A DNA stretch of 64,000 nt from an uncultured Chlorobiales bacterium (GCA_903929135.1 CAIYTH010000032.1:42001-106000); one strand, 5' to 3'. Shown: positions 9,477 through 19,233, numbered from the stretch's first letter. Notes: a model not told the origin generated them from the sequence alone. Numbers and translations: made by a program.

Positions 9477-10367
9477 TCATTTTGCATCTCTTCTCACAAC
9501 GCTTCGCCGATGCCCGTCATCATCGAAAAAGCGCCGCTTGCCAAAACCGGACATGGATGCCAGAAGCTTTGCAAGCATCAGGATAACGGGCTGGAACCTG
9601 ATGCATCCGCCCACCCCCCTCGCAGACCTGATCCGGGGAACAAGCACCGCTGCTACCCGTTCCGAAGTATCGGCGACAGCATTGAAAAGCCGCCTTTCCC
9701 GCAAACCGGCATCCTTCAGCAGAAGGCCGGTCAGGACAAGGCCCGGACTCAGTTCATGCACGCCGACGGAATCGATTCCGGCTGATTTCAGCTCCCGGCG
9801 TAAAAATTCAGTAGTAAGTGCAACGGCGCGTTTCGAGGAGCGATGCGGAATGGCGGTCGGCGAAGCGCGGACGCCTGAGAGCGAGAAGCCCATGTTGAAT
9901 ATATGGAAAGGAGGCCCGGAACCGTCGAAAGGCTGGCGTCTCATGACCTTGACGGCTTCGGCACACAGCATCAAGGTTCCGGAGAGGTTTGTGCGACATG
10001 TCTCGTCGATGTCTGAAAGATCAAGCTCCCAGAGCGTTCGCCTGAAGCGACCTGCGGTACCTGCGTTGTTGATCCAGCGGTCGACAATGCCGAGCTTCGA
10101 AACGGCAAAAGCGGCAAAAGCGGATACATCTTCGGGTAATGAAACATCACAGACCAGGCCGTGAAGCTCACAGCCCGGAACCGCCGACCTCAACTTTCTG
10201 ACCGCCGCATCGAGCCGGGCCGGGTCGCGACCACAGACCACGACGCGGTCGCCGGCCAGGAGAAACGCCCTGGCCATAGCCCTGCCAAGTCCCGACGTTC
10301 CACCGGTCACAACCACACCCAGCGAACCGTTCCTGACCGCATCGCCAGGTCTCACAGTTAATCTCAT
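9477..10367 (-). CDS. Short-chain dehydrogenase resembling chlorophyll b reductase (NYC1/NOL family), catalytic Tyr replaced
   Basis: 296 residues, Rossmann-type classical SDR. The nucleotide motif is TGGTSGLG (21-28), CDVS is at 73-76, NNAG at 100-103 and a C-terminal RRFFDDDGHR-like tail ends the match. Segments such as LAGDRVVVCGRDPARLD, VDRWINNAGT, FHIFNMG, SPGLVLTGLLL and VAAVLVPRIR resemble plant NOL and NYC1, which reduce the C7-formyl of chlorophyll b. In the active-site motif the expected Tyr is H175 (HRSSK, with Lys at 179); the codon is CAT, one base from TAT. Activity could be altered or lost, or the assay substrate may differ from that of NOL. A dyad-symmetric element lies just upstream between this gene and the divergent one. 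The link to bacteriochlorophyll metabolism is inference from family resemblance. Confidence 0.8.
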   Translation of the reverse strand: MRLTVRPGDAVRNGSLGVVVTGGTSGLGRAMARAFLLAGDRVVVCGRDPARLDAAVRKLRSAVPGCELHGLVCDVSLPEDVSAFAAFAVSKLGIVDRWINNAGTAGRFRRTLWELDLSDIDETCRTNLSGTLMLCAEAVKVMRRQPFDGSGPPFHIFNMGFSLSGVRASPTAIPHRSSKRAVALTTEFLRRELKSAGIDSVGVHELSPGLVLTGLLLKDAGLRERRLFNAVADTSERVAAVLVPRIRSARGVGGCIRFQPVILMLAKLLASMSGFGKRRFFDDDGHRRSVVRRDAK

Positions 10368-10400
10368 GTTGAGAATATCAACAATTTATCTGCATCTCAG

Positions 10401-10491
10401 ATGCCGAAAAATCAATTGGCAAACACCACGATAAATTCAGCCAAAACATTCCACTATAATATCTTAACAAAAATTGCCGATTTTTCGGCAT
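10401..10491. promoter_or_regulatory. Two-armed inverted repeat in a divergent promoter region
   Basis: ATGCCGAAAAATC (10401-10413) and its exact complement GATTTTTCGGCAT (10479-10491) lie 65 bases apart between the leftward SDR gene and the rightward STAS-like gene. A TATAAT hexamer sits between the arms at 10455-10460, though I see no good -35 box at the right distance. The layout suggests paired sites for a DNA-binding protein or a large hairpin. Confidence 0.45.
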
Positions 10492-10571
10492 GATAATTGC
10501 AAAATACTTCGAGTCATAAAGCGGCCGTCATCGAAAACCGAACGACCGCATGCACCCTCAACCCCAAACAT

Positions 10572-10576
10572 GGAGG
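10572..10576 (+). promoter_or_regulatory. Ribosome binding site fixing the start at 10584
   Basis: GGAGG ends 7 bases before the ATG at 10584. This supports that internal start over the longer frame that opens 29 codons earlier. Confidence 0.75.
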
Positions 10577-10583
10577 TACTCTC

Positions 10584-10964
10584 ATGTTTACGGTCAACAA
10601 CAAAGGCACGTATATCCTGGTCAATTTTTCCGGCATCCTGAACGAAGCCGTGCTTCGCAGTTCGGTCAACAACCTTTCCCTGCTGCTCGAAAACGAAAAC
10701 AAGAACGAAATCTGGAGCTTCGACGGCTGCGAGCCTGCATTGAGCTACAACACGCTGTTCTCGATCATATCCGGCATGCGTGATAAATCAAGAACTTCCA
10801 CTGCCAGATCTCGCACAGCAATCGTCGCCAGCCGTGGGCTGAACGCTGCACTCTCAAGCATCTCTTCACCTCGTCGCGGCAGGGCTCCCTTCAGCATCAG
10901 AATTTTCAAGGATTACCTCGAAGCGGAATCATGGGTGCGAAGCCCGCTGCCGCAGCATGCCTGA
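10584..10964 (+). CDS. Small STAS/SEC14-like protein, function unknown
   Basis: 126 residues, soluble, no signal peptide. The pattern fits a compact SpoIIAA-like (STAS/SEC14) fold. It opens with strands (MFTVNNKGTYILVNFSGIL), then a helix VLRSSVNNLSLLLENENK. A central Arg/Ser-rich linker leads to TAIVASRG, and IRIFKDYLEAESWV closes it; the iFkDy-eA--Wv ending is typical of that fold. Such domains bind small ligands or act in membrane association, but no specific role can be claimed. The start is set by a clear Shine-Dalgarno. It is divergent from the SDR gene across the inverted repeat and 203 bases upstream of the antiporter. Confidence 0.65.
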   Translation: MFTVNNKGTYILVNFSGILNEAVLRSSVNNLSLLLENENKNEIWSFDGCEPALSYNTLFSIISGMRDKSRTSTARSRTAIVASRGLNAALSSISSPRRGRAPFSIRIFKDYLEAESWVRSPLPQHA

Positions 10965-11167
10965 CGACATCCTGACTCACTGTCCTGCATCCGGGAAGGG
11001 ACAGTGATAACCCGGACCAGTGCAATTCGGACAAAATGTTTACATTGCACAAAAGTCTTTCACCCGGTCGGCCCCCATGCCGACGTCCCGGATCGTCGCA
11101 AAGCGCCCCCCACGAACCAGCTCAGGCGTCACCCGGACCAGGATCAAATCCAGCCGCCTCTACTCGT

Positions 11168-13357
11168 ATGGGACCCTATTATGAGCAGCTGCTCCAGGAA
11201 TTTAAACTGCCGCTGACCAATCCGGTCCTCGTCTTTTCGCTCGTACTGTTCATCATCCTCCTCTCCCCGATCCTTCTCAAACGCATCAACATACCCGGAA
11301 CGGTCGGCCTCATCCTGTCCGGCGTGATTATCGGTCCGCACAGCCTCAACCTGCTGGAAAAAAGTTCCGCTGTGGAGCTCTTTTCGACCATCGGACTCCT
11401 GTACATCATGTTCATCGCCGGCCTCGAGCTTGACGTTACCGAGTTCAGGAAGAACAGGTACAAAAGCATCCTTTTCGGACTGCTGACCTTCATCCTGCCG
11501 ATAAGCATCGGCTATCCGGTCTGCCATTTCCTCCTGAACTATGACGTCAGCGCGAGCTTCCTGACAGCCAGCATGTTCGCAACCCATACCCTGGTCGCCT
11601 ATCCGATCGTCAGCCGCATGGGGGTCTCGAAAAACCAGGCCGTTGCCATTACGGTTGGAGGAACGATCCTGACCGACACGGCCGTTCTGATCATACTTGC
11701 CATCATCCTCGGGTACTCCCAGGGTACGGTCGACAACGATTTCTGGATACGGCTCGGCATCTCCATCATGGTGTTCGCTGCCATCATATTCCTTGTCGTA
11801 CCTGCTGTGGCCCGCTGGTTCTTCAGCAAGCTCGAAAGCGAAAAACACTCACATTACATATTCGTACTGGCCGCAGTGTTCTTTTCGGCGTTCCTTGCCA
11901 AACTCGCCGGCATCGAACCGATCGTCGGAGCCTTCGCTGCCGGCCTGGCCCTCAACCCGCTCATCCCCAACTCCTCGGCGCTGATGAACCGCATCGAGTT
12001 CATCGGAAACTCGCTTTTCATACCATTCTTCCTGATCAGCGTCGGCATGCTCGTCGATATGCGGGTGCTGCTGAACGGCCCCATGGCCATCATCATCGCC
12101 GTCACCCTGACCATCGTAGCGCTGGCAGGCAAATGGGCGGCTGCCTTTTTCACCCAGCAGCTCTTCAGGTACACTCCATCCCAGCGGAAGTTGATCTTCG
12201 GGCTGAGCAGTTCGCATGCCGCAGCCACGATCGCGGTTATCCTCGTGGGTTACAAGGCGCGCATCCTCGACCTGAACATCCTGAACGGGACCATCCTGCT
12301 CATCCTGGTAACCTGCATCGTGGCATCATTCGTCACCGAGCGTGCAGCCAAACGCATCGTACTGGAAGGCTCCCAGGAGCCCCCGGAAAACGGAATCGAG
12401 CGCGACGCGACCAGCGAACGAATCCTGCTTCCGATATCCGATGCGAAAGCCTCTGAAAAGATCCTCGAGCTGGCCATGCTGATCAAGGAAAAACAGTCAC
12501 CCCACCCACTGACCCTGCTGACTGTGGTGCCCAACGACGAGGAGGCCGAACTGAACGTGCAGCGCGCTAGGAACGAACTTGATCCCATGGTCAGCCATGC
12601 CGCATCAGTAGACGCCAGGCTCAACGTCATCGCCACCATCGACTACAACATCTGCAGTGGAGTCAGCCGGACGGCCAAGGAACTCATGTCGGATATCATC
12701 ATCTTCGGCTGGCCGCACAAGCGGGGCTTCATCGACAGGATGATCAACGACGCAACCGAAGGCATCGTCAACTGCACGAGCAAGACCACCCTTATCTGCC
12801 ATTTCACGAGGCCGATCGCCCTGCATCGCAGAATCGTCGTGGTCTGCCCCCCTTTCGCGGAAATGGAAAAGGGATTTGAGCAGTGGATCGCAAAAATCTC
12901 CATACTGGCTCAGGAGCTCAGTATCCCGGTTCTCTTCCATTGCGAGAAAAAAAGCCGTGCGGCCGTGATCGAAACACTCAGGAATCTCCAGTCCGGTGTG
13001 GCCATCGGGTTCGAATCATACAAGAACTTCAGGGAATGGGAAGATGTTTCGGCAAAAACGGCGCAAATCCGGGATGACGATATTTTCGTCTTCATCGGAG
13101 CGCGGCCTGAATCGGTTTCCTACAAACCCGTTTTCGACCTGGTACCGGACAAACTTGAAAAACATTTCGGCAACCTCAGCAAGATCGTGCTCTATCCTGC
13201 CCAGTTCGAATCCAGGGAACTCGTTGAGAGTTATGGCGATATCGTGGCAAACCCATTCTCGTTCAGCAAGTCGGCCGTGCAGAAGATCGGAAGGGAACTC
13301 GGTGGATTCCTGAAAAAAAGTTCACTTCCGTTAAGGAAAAAAAGAAGAGACACCTAG
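11168..13357 (+). CDS. CPA2-family cation/proton antiporter with cytoplasmic USP-like tail
   Basis: 729 residues. Residues about 15-420 are a Na_H_Exchanger core with some twelve hydrophobic segments. Family hallmarks include PGTVGLILSGVIIGP in the first helices, ATHTLVAYPIVSRMG in the middle and GIEPIVGAFAAGLALN further on. The remaining 300 residues are soluble and hold two universal-stress-protein-like halves, beginning ERILLPISDAKASEKILELA and RRIVVVCPPFAEMEKGFEQW. It should exchange Na+ or K+ for H+ across the inner membrane, with the tail perhaps sensing nucleotides or ions. The frame stays open upstream to 11036, but hydrophobic family homology begins after the ATG used here. The ion specificity cannot be read from the sequence. 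Confidence 0.88.
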   Translation: MGPYYEQLLQEFKLPLTNPVLVFSLVLFIILLSPILLKRINIPGTVGLILSGVIIGPHSLNLLEKSSAVELFSTIGLLYIMFIAGLELDVTEFRKNRYKSILFGLLTFILPISIGYPVCHFLLNYDVSASFLTASMFATHTLVAYPIVSRMGVSKNQAVAITVGGTILTDTAVLIILAIILGYSQGTVDNDFWIRLGISIMVFAAIIFLVVPAVARWFFSKLESEKHSHYIFVLAAVFFSAFLAKLAGIEPIVGAFAAGLALNPLIPNSSALMNRIEFIGNSLFIPFFLISVGMLVDMRVLLNGPMAIIIAVTLTIVALAGKWAAAFFTQQLFRYTPSQRKLIFGLSSSHAAATIAVILVGYKARILDLNILNGTILLILVTCIVASFVTERAAKRIVLEGSQEPPENGIERDATSERILLPISDAKASEKILELAMLIKEKQSPHPLTLLTVVPNDEEAELNVQRARNELDPMVSHAASVDARLNVIATIDYNICSGVSRTAKELMSDIIIFGWPHKRGFIDRMINDATEGIVNCTSKTTLICHFTRPIALHRRIVVVCPPFAEMEKGFEQWIAKISILAQELSIPVLFHCEKKSRAAVIETLRNLQSGVAIGFESYKNFREWEDVSAKTAQIRDDDIFVFIGARPESVSYKPVFDLVPDKLEKHFGNLSKIVLYPAQFESRELVESYGDIVANPFSFSKSAVQKIGRELGGFLKKSSLPLRKKRRDT

Positions 13358-13496
13358 AATAATGATGTATCTGCGGACATATGAGTTTGGATTTCAGGAA
13401 AAAGAGTCGTTAGTTAAAAGATAGTAGAAATTTTGATCCCTGATGAATGAGCATCGGGAGCAATGCTGCACAGAAGCAGACAAACGCAATTTGCCT

Positions 13497-14108
13497 ATGC
13501 GACGACAGCACCTTTCCCGACTTGGCACTTCGTGCTTCAAGCCGTTCCTCTTTGCAGGAACACTCTCCGCTTCCCTGTTTTTCAATACACCGTCCCTGCT
13601 TGCCTCGGATTTCGCCTCGGCTTCCGGTGATGCTGCATCCTCTTCGCTGGTTTCAGCACCGGCAAGCCGCGTCAACGCCCTTTTCTCGGATGTCAAGCAA
13701 TACCTGGGTATCCGTTACCGTTTTGGCGGCACCACGCCTGCAGGATTCGACTGCTCCGGATTCGTAAGGTTCATGTTCGGAAAGGTATTCGACATGCAGC
13801 TCCCGCGTTCATCCAGGGAGATGTCTGCCCTCGGCACGAAGGTGGAACGCAACGAACTCAAGCCGGGTGATCTTGTCTTCTTCCGGAACGCGCGGAACCG
13901 CATCAACCATGTCGGTATCTTCGTGGGAAATGGCCTGTTCGTCCACTCCTCACTTTCGAAAGGCATCACGAGCGACCGGTTGAGCGAGAACTACTATGAC
14001 AAGCGTTTCGCCACCGGAGTACGCATTCTCGACCTCCCGGAGCAGTTGCTTCAGCAGGACTTCGAGAAACTCATCAGGGAATCTGCCGACAACGAAGAGG
14101 CCTCATAA
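13497..14108 (+). CDS. NlpC/P60-family cell-wall endopeptidase
   Basis: 203 residues when started at the internal ATG, which gives a normal signal peptide (MRRQHLSRLG followed by a hydrophobic core and an Ala/Ser cleavage region). A longer frame opens 18 codons upstream, without a better ribosome binding site. The C-terminal two-thirds is an NlpC/P60 domain: YRFGGTTPAGFDCSGFV contains catalytic C86, INHVGIFVG contains H138, and FVHSS contains the third polar residue H150. The family hydrolyses gamma-D-Glu-diaminopimelate or related peptide bonds in peptidoglycan (Spr/MepS type). It stands alone on the plus strand between the antiporter and the convergent NADH dehydrogenase. Confidence 0.88.
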   Translation: MRRQHLSRLGTSCFKPFLFAGTLSASLFFNTPSLLASDFASASGDAASSSLVSAPASRVNALFSDVKQYLGIRYRFGGTTPAGFDCSGFVRFMFGKVFDMQLPRSSREMSALGTKVERNELKPGDLVFFRNARNRINHVGIFVGNGLFVHSSLSKGITSDRLSENYYDKRFATGVRILDLPEQLLQQDFEKLIRESADNEEAS

Positions 14109-14179
14109 GACCTCGGCTCCTTCGCTCTTACCAGAATATCATCTCCCGTCGAACCAGCCCTCCTTCAGCTACGATACGG

Positions 14180-15547
14180 TTATCGTCTGCCGAAGGAGTG
14201 GAATGTTTCCCCGTCTATCTGGAACAGGTTGTCGTCTCCGTTGCTCTTCGGCTTCTGCTGCTCGGCGTCCCCCTCCTCTTTAACGGTGTCCACCTGCTCG
14301 GGATAGAAGCGCCATTCACGGTTGACGATCCTGGCCGCGTGCCCGAACGTGAAGTATGACCAACCCCACTGGAGCAGGACGAAAAAGCGGTGCTTGAATC
14401 CGCTCAGGAAGTAAATATGCACCAGCAGCCAGATGAACCAGGCGAGCAGCCCATGGAGTTTCAACCGCCCCTTTTCGACGATGGCATAGTTCTTTCCCAC
14501 GGTCGCCATCTGCCCCTTGTCACGGTAGGAGAAGGGCTTCTGCGGCTTTCCGGCGATGTCGCGGAGAATGTTGTTCCCTATCGCCTTGCCCTCCTGAAGC
14601 GCAACGGATGCAAGCCCTGCCAGCGGTTCGCCGTCAGCACGTTCGAAACGAGCCTGGTCGCCGCCGCAGAATACCTCAGGATGCCCCGTCACCGAGAGCG
14701 TTTCGGTCACCGAAATGCGCCCGGCGCTGTCGGTATCGAACCCTATGGTCTTCCCTATGCTGCACGATCTGACACCGGCCGCCCAGAGAACCGTGGCAGC
14801 CTCGATCCGCTCGTTGCCGATCTGGACCCCGTTCCTGTCGATGCAGCTCACCCGGCTTGAGGTCCATATCTGGACGCCAAGTTTTTCGAGCGCACGTGCA
14901 GCATTGCTGGAAAGCTCCGGCGAAAAGGTATTCAGGATACGCTTTCCTGAATGCACGACAAAAATCCGGGTCTGCTTGGGATCGATATGCTTGTAGTATT
15001 TCGAAAGGTAGTAGCGGCTCATCTCACCGATCGAACCGGCAAGTTCAACACCGGTAGGACCGCCACCGACGATGACGAAGGTCAGGAGCTTCTTCTGATC
15101 CGTCGGGTCCTGCGTACGTTCGGCCTGTTCGTATGCCTCCATGACCCTTCGCCGGATCTCGGAAGCCTGGCCGATGGTTTTCAGGCCGGGAGCGAAATTC
15201 TCCCACTCGTTGTGCCCGAAATAATGATGCTTGGCACCGCATGCAAGCACAAGGTAATCGTAGGAAATCTCGCCGAAATCGGTCTGCACCTTCCTGTTCT
15301 GAAGGTCTACATTTTCGACAGACCCCTTGTAGATGGTTATGTTCCGGTACTTTGACAGCATTTTCCGGAGAGGATAGGAGATCTCCCCACCGTTCAGTGC
15401 CGCCATGGCAACCTGGTACAAAAGCGGCTGGAAAAGATGGTAGTTGTTTCTGTCGATCAGGGTTACCCTGACCTCCTTCATGTTGCCAAGCGACTTGGCG
15501 ACGTTTATGCCTGCAAATCCCCCGCCGACGATCACTACGTGCTTCAT
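14180..15547 (-). CDS. ndh: Type II NADH:quinone oxidoreductase
   Basis: 455 residues from MKHVVIVGGGFAGINVAKSL, where family homology begins; an upstream in-frame start adds 21 unmatched residues. Two dinucleotide folds are visible: the FAD fold at the N terminus and the NADH fold at FVIVGGGPTGVELAGSI near 165. Other hallmarks are LFQPLLYQVA, TVLWAAGVRSCSIGKTIG, VFCGGDQAR and the quinone-site region ASVALQEGKAIGNNI. A hydrophobic C-terminal segment (LLAWFIWLLVHIYFLSGF) anchors it to the inner membrane. It transfers electrons from NADH to quinone without pumping protons. The last 40 residues (Lys/Glu/Asp-rich) are an unusual extension. It is transcribed divergently from the patatin-like gene. 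Confidence 0.9.
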   Translation of the reverse strand: MKHVVIVGGGFAGINVAKSLGNMKEVRVTLIDRNNYHLFQPLLYQVAMAALNGGEISYPLRKMLSKYRNITIYKGSVENVDLQNRKVQTDFGEISYDYLVLACGAKHHYFGHNEWENFAPGLKTIGQASEIRRRVMEAYEQAERTQDPTDQKKLLTFVIVGGGPTGVELAGSIGEMSRYYLSKYYKHIDPKQTRIFVVHSGKRILNTFSPELSSNAARALEKLGVQIWTSSRVSCIDRNGVQIGNERIEAATVLWAAGVRSCSIGKTIGFDTDSAGRISVTETLSVTGHPEVFCGGDQARFERADGEPLAGLASVALQEGKAIGNNILRDIAGKPQKPFSYRDKGQMATVGKNYAIVEKGRLKLHGLLAWFIWLLVHIYFLSGFKHRFFVLLQWGWSYFTFGHAARIVNREWRFYPEQVDTVKEEGDAEQQKPKSNGDDNLFQIDGETFHSFGRR

Positions 15548-15855
15548 GGATGGGGAGTATGATGATTGCTCAAGGTGCGATCTCTTGTAACCTATTGCTG
15601 TTAAGGCCAATAACAGAAAAGCCCCTGCCTGTATTGATACCGCATTTTACGATATCTAATTCCGTAAAAAAAGCATTCTTTCCTGATTTTTTACGCTGTA
15701 CAGCCATCCTGCCTTCATCGCATGTTCAGAGAAATAGACTGCCTCTTCGTATATTTGAGCAATAATTGCACCTGCCAGGCCGCCAGACCTTTCGTGCACT
15801 CAGGCCGCTCTTCTGTGATGAACCGTCAAGCCAACCATTCAAAAGGAGCTGTTTC
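15548..15855. other. Divergent intergenic region
   Basis: It lies between ndh (leftward) and the patatin-like gene (rightward) and contains both promoters by position. It is AT-richer around 15590-15680 and 15735-15765. I could not pair convincing -35 and -10 boxes. Confidence 0.4.
15841..15848 (+). promoter_or_regulatory. Ribosome binding site for a GTG start
   Basis: AAAAGGAG ends 7 bases before the GTG at 15856, one of the strongest Shine-Dalgarno sites in the window. It decides the GTG start over the ATG 30 codons upstream. Confidence 0.8.
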
Positions 15856-18800
15856 GTGAATCAGAGAAACGGTAATCCCCCGGATCCTATTGTCAAAGAG
15901 ATCAGATTTGCCGTAGTCATGTACGGTGGGGTCTCCCTTGCCGTCTACATGAACGGAATAGCCCAGGAACTGCTGAATCTGGTCCGTTCGACCTCAAAAC
16001 CTTCCGGCAACCAGGATTTACAGGAAGGTACGCTTCCGGTCTACAGGGAGATCGCATCGCACCTGTCGAAGAAAACCGGAAATGCGTTCGAGCACAAGTT
16101 CGTGGTCGACATCATTTCCGGTACGTCAGCCGGAGGCATCAACGGCATCTGCCTTGCAAAAGGCCTTGTCAGGGGCCTTGGAAACCTCAGTGCGCTCGAG
16201 AGGACCTGGCTGGACAAGGGTGATATCGACACCCTGTTCAACGACAAGGCTTCAGAACCCTGGCGATTCACCCCGAAAGAGCCGAAAACATCGCTCTTCA
16301 ACAGTCAGCGAATGTACGGCCTTCTGCTCGAAGCCTTTTCGGTCATGGAGGACAATGCCTTGGCAGACCATGCGCATGTCGAGTCCATGGACCTGTTTGT
16401 GACGACCACAGACATCCTGGGGCTTCAGCTCCCCATCCTGATGAGTGGCGGACAGGCGAACGAACGCATCCACAAAAACGTCTTCCCATTCACGTACCGT
16501 GCCGGTGAATACTGCGGCGACAAGGAGCTGAACCATTTCAAGCGCGAGTTCGACCCGATGCTGGCTTTCGCATCGCGATGCACCTCCTCATTTCCTGGCG
16601 CATTCGAACCGGTCACCATCGACGATGTCAGGAGCTGGATCGACCTTCAGGGCCCGCGAGGGAAACACAGGGCCGTCTGGCAGCAGGAGCCATGGCAGGA
16701 ACTGTTCTTCAGACCATACCTCGATGTGGATGACGGCATCCAGCTCGAGAAACGTCCATTCGCAGACGGCGGCTACCTCGACAACCGCCCGTTCGGCCAT
16801 GCCATCAGGTCCATCCACGCACGCAAGGCCGACTGCCCCATCCATCGGAAACTCATCTTCATCGACCCGAAGCCCGAGATGCCTGACACTCGCCGTCAGG
16901 CACGCGAGATCTCCTTCGCCGAAAATGTCGCCACGTCAGTCTCGCTGCCGCAATACGAAACCATCCGCGAGGAACTTGAAGGAATATCGAGCCGGAACGA
17001 CTGGATCGCAACCGTCAACGACATTCTTGACAGCCTGCAGACGAAAAACGAGAACGAGCTGAAAGCGATCATCAGGGAGCAGTTTGTGCGCTTCTCTTCA
17101 GGATCCGGGTCCCTCATCACTGCCGAAACCCGACCTGAGGCCTCCCGGATGCTATTTTCGGGGAGTGTCTCCAGCAATCCCCTCCCTGAGGGTACAGCAA
17201 CCGGCGAAGATGCGGACCGTCTCTTCTGGCGACTGGTCTCGAAGCAGGGCCTTCGGAAAGCGCTCACACCCGAATCCGGAGTGCCTGAAACTCCCCTGTC
17301 CGAAGAGCCTGAGGATTTCGATGGCATGTCCAGACTGCTCGGCGACAGCTACCCATCCTACCATTTCACACGTATCGACGACACGACAAAGCAGATCTCT
17401 TGCATGCTCATCAGGGCAATGAACGCCGAACGTCAGCGAGAAACGGTCAAGACCGTCGAACAGATCATCGCCGCCTGGCGCTCAGCCCTCTTCGTGTCGT
17501 CACGCGAAGAAGCCGCACTGCTCATGGAGACCGAAACCGAAAACCTTTTTTTCCGATACTTCGACCTCGACTTCAGAATCAGGCGCCTGAACTTCTTCCG
17601 CAGAACCATCGAGAAGGCCATCCTCGAACAATCGCCGAATCGACTGCTGTTCGGCCTGACCGACGGAACGGTGCCGAAACCGGAGTGGGATAGCACCCTC
17701 GAACAGGCCGTAAGGTCATTCTACCACAAAACCGTGGCTGCGCTGCGGTCGCTCTACCGCTTGCGCTCGCTCCTGTTCTCCGGCCCGGTGAGGAACCCGC
17801 TTGCCGACGAGGCGAAGGTACTCCGTGAGCGTGTTGAACACCTGCTCGCCGACAATCATCCCGAAATATCGATTGGCATCGGAGGCGTCCCGGTGCTCCC
17901 TGAAACATTCGACCAGATCGCTGCCCTCTTCGACCACGATGGAGATGAAGTTCTGCATAACCGTAAGACGTTTGCAATCCTTATCAAGCAGGTGACGGAC
18001 CATACGAAAGCCATCGTCAGGGACGGGTGGGGCGCCAATGGAAGCCCCTGCTCCCTCGCAGGCACGAAGGAGATCAGCGCATCGATGAGCAACGCCTTCG
18101 CTGATCTGGGCAACAGTTACCCGGAACTTGCCGGCCGCATGCGGTCGATCTACGATTACGGTTACGACATCTACGACTGCTCATGGCTTCCGCTCATTTC
18201 AGGAGGCGAGTTCGGTGAAGGAAGCCTGATCGACGTCTTCCGGATCAGCCCCGCCGACTCTCTCTCGCTCTGGGACGACCGCGACGGAACGAGGGCCAAG
18301 CTCGCCGGAGTGTCGACCGCATCCTTCGGGGGATTCCTTGACCGGCAATGGCGGCGAAACGACGTGATGTGGGGACGACTCGACGCTGCCGAGCGGATCA
18401 TTACGGCCATGCTGCCGGATAAGGGCGACGACGGATTCAGGAAAGAGCTGATTCTGAAAGCCCAGCATGCCATCCTGATGGAAACCACCGCATCATGGAG
18501 GGACGATCTCGAGAAGACCCGCCATAAGGCACCAGAAGACCAGGCCCACTACGAAAGGCTCGGAGGTATCCGCGAAAAGCTGCTCTACGGTCCGCTCCCG
18601 ACGCCACAGCATCCCGGCGACAAGGATGGTATGCCGGACTGGAAGACCCATTTCATGAGCGCTTACGATTTCAACCGGGAGATCGAACCGTCGATACAAC
18701 TGCGGCGTCTCGGCCGGGGTTCTGCAATCCTCTCTTCGATGATCGACCGCCTTGACGGTGGAAACGGCATCCTCGGCAAGATCGGAGGCTATCTCAAGGC

Positions 18801-19233
18801 ATTCAACAAGATCCTGCTCAGCATGCTCGACTTTTCGACACCGAAAAGCATGCCCGATGTGCTCGGTCGCTACTGGCTGCACCTCGCCACGCTGATCGCA
18901 CTGGTACTCGTCGGAGGCGGGACACTGATCGGCAGCGTCTCGAGCCTGTCGGACACCGCTTCGACGGTCAGGAGCGTAGGATTCGCCCTTCTGTGCATCG
19001 TCTTCCTCGTCTGGATCGTAAGGCAGGGTTTTGAAATCCTCATCCTCCGGATATCGAGGACGCATCTGCAACGAATGCTTCTCAGGGGCATCGCCATCGT
19101 GGTGGCTCTGGCACTGTTCATCGCCCTGCTCCTCACCTGTGAAACCCTTGCGGTGTTCGGTAAACAGCTGCTCACGATCTTCCTGAACGGTTGCGTTTTC
19201 CTCATCAAACGTCAGATCGGATGGCACGAGTGA
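15856..19233 (+). CDS. Large patatin-like phospholipase with C-terminal membrane helices
   Basis: 1125 residues. The patatin catalytic domain occupies about 15-330. It has the oxyanion loop in VMYGGVSLAVYMNG, the nucleophile S91 in SGTSAGG and the dyad aspartate D304 in FADGGYLDN. The long middle (about 340-990) matches the architecture of the patatin-related family that carries a DUF3376-type region, charged and largely helical. Three hydrophobic helices near 1011, 1041 and 1077 should anchor the C terminus in the membrane. The expected activity is acyl-ester hydrolysis of membrane lipids by a Ser-Asp dyad; the natural substrate is unknown. Ordinary bacterial patatins have 300-400 residues, so this is far longer. 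The next gene, a lipoprotein, overlaps its 3' end, so the two are probably translationally coupled and act together at the envelope. Confidence 0.85.
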   Translation: MNQRNGNPPDPIVKEIRFAVVMYGGVSLAVYMNGIAQELLNLVRSTSKPSGNQDLQEGTLPVYREIASHLSKKTGNAFEHKFVVDIISGTSAGGINGICLAKGLVRGLGNLSALERTWLDKGDIDTLFNDKASEPWRFTPKEPKTSLFNSQRMYGLLLEAFSVMEDNALADHAHVESMDLFVTTTDILGLQLPILMSGGQANERIHKNVFPFTYRAGEYCGDKELNHFKREFDPMLAFASRCTSSFPGAFEPVTIDDVRSWIDLQGPRGKHRAVWQQEPWQELFFRPYLDVDDGIQLEKRPFADGGYLDNRPFGHAIRSIHARKADCPIHRKLIFIDPKPEMPDTRRQAREISFAENVATSVSLPQYETIREELEGISSRNDWIATVNDILDSLQTKNENELKAIIREQFVRFSSGSGSLITAETRPEASRMLFSGSVSSNPLPEGTATGEDADRLFWRLVSKQGLRKALTPESGVPETPLSEEPEDFDGMSRLLGDSYPSYHFTRIDDTTKQISCMLIRAMNAERQRETVKTVEQIIAAWRSALFVSSREEAALLMETETENLFFRYFDLDFRIRRLNFFRRTIEKAILEQSPNRLLFGLTDGTVPKPEWDSTLEQAVRSFYHKTVAALRSLYRLRSLLFSGPVRNPLADEAKVLRERVEHLLADNHPEISIGIGGVPVLPETFDQIAALFDHDGDEVLHNRKTFAILIKQVTDHTKAIVRDGWGANGSPCSLAGTKEISASMSNAFADLGNSYPELAGRMRSIYDYGYDIYDCSWLPLISGGEFGEGSLIDVFRISPADSLSLWDDRDGTRAKLAGVSTASFGGFLDRQWRRNDVMWGRLDAAERIITAMLPDKGDDGFRKELILKAQHAILMETTASWRDDLEKTRHKAPEDQAHYERLGGIREKLLYGPLPTPQHPGDKDGMPDWKTHFMSAYDFNREIEPSIQLRRLGRGSAILSSMIDRLDGGNGILGKIGGYLKAFNKILLSMLDFSTPKSMPDVLGRYWLHLATLIALVLVGGGTLIGSVSSLSDTASTVRSVGFALLCIVFLVWIVRQGFEILILRISRTHLQRMLLRGIAIVVALALFIALLLTCETLAVFGKQLLTIFLNGCVFLIKRQIGWHE

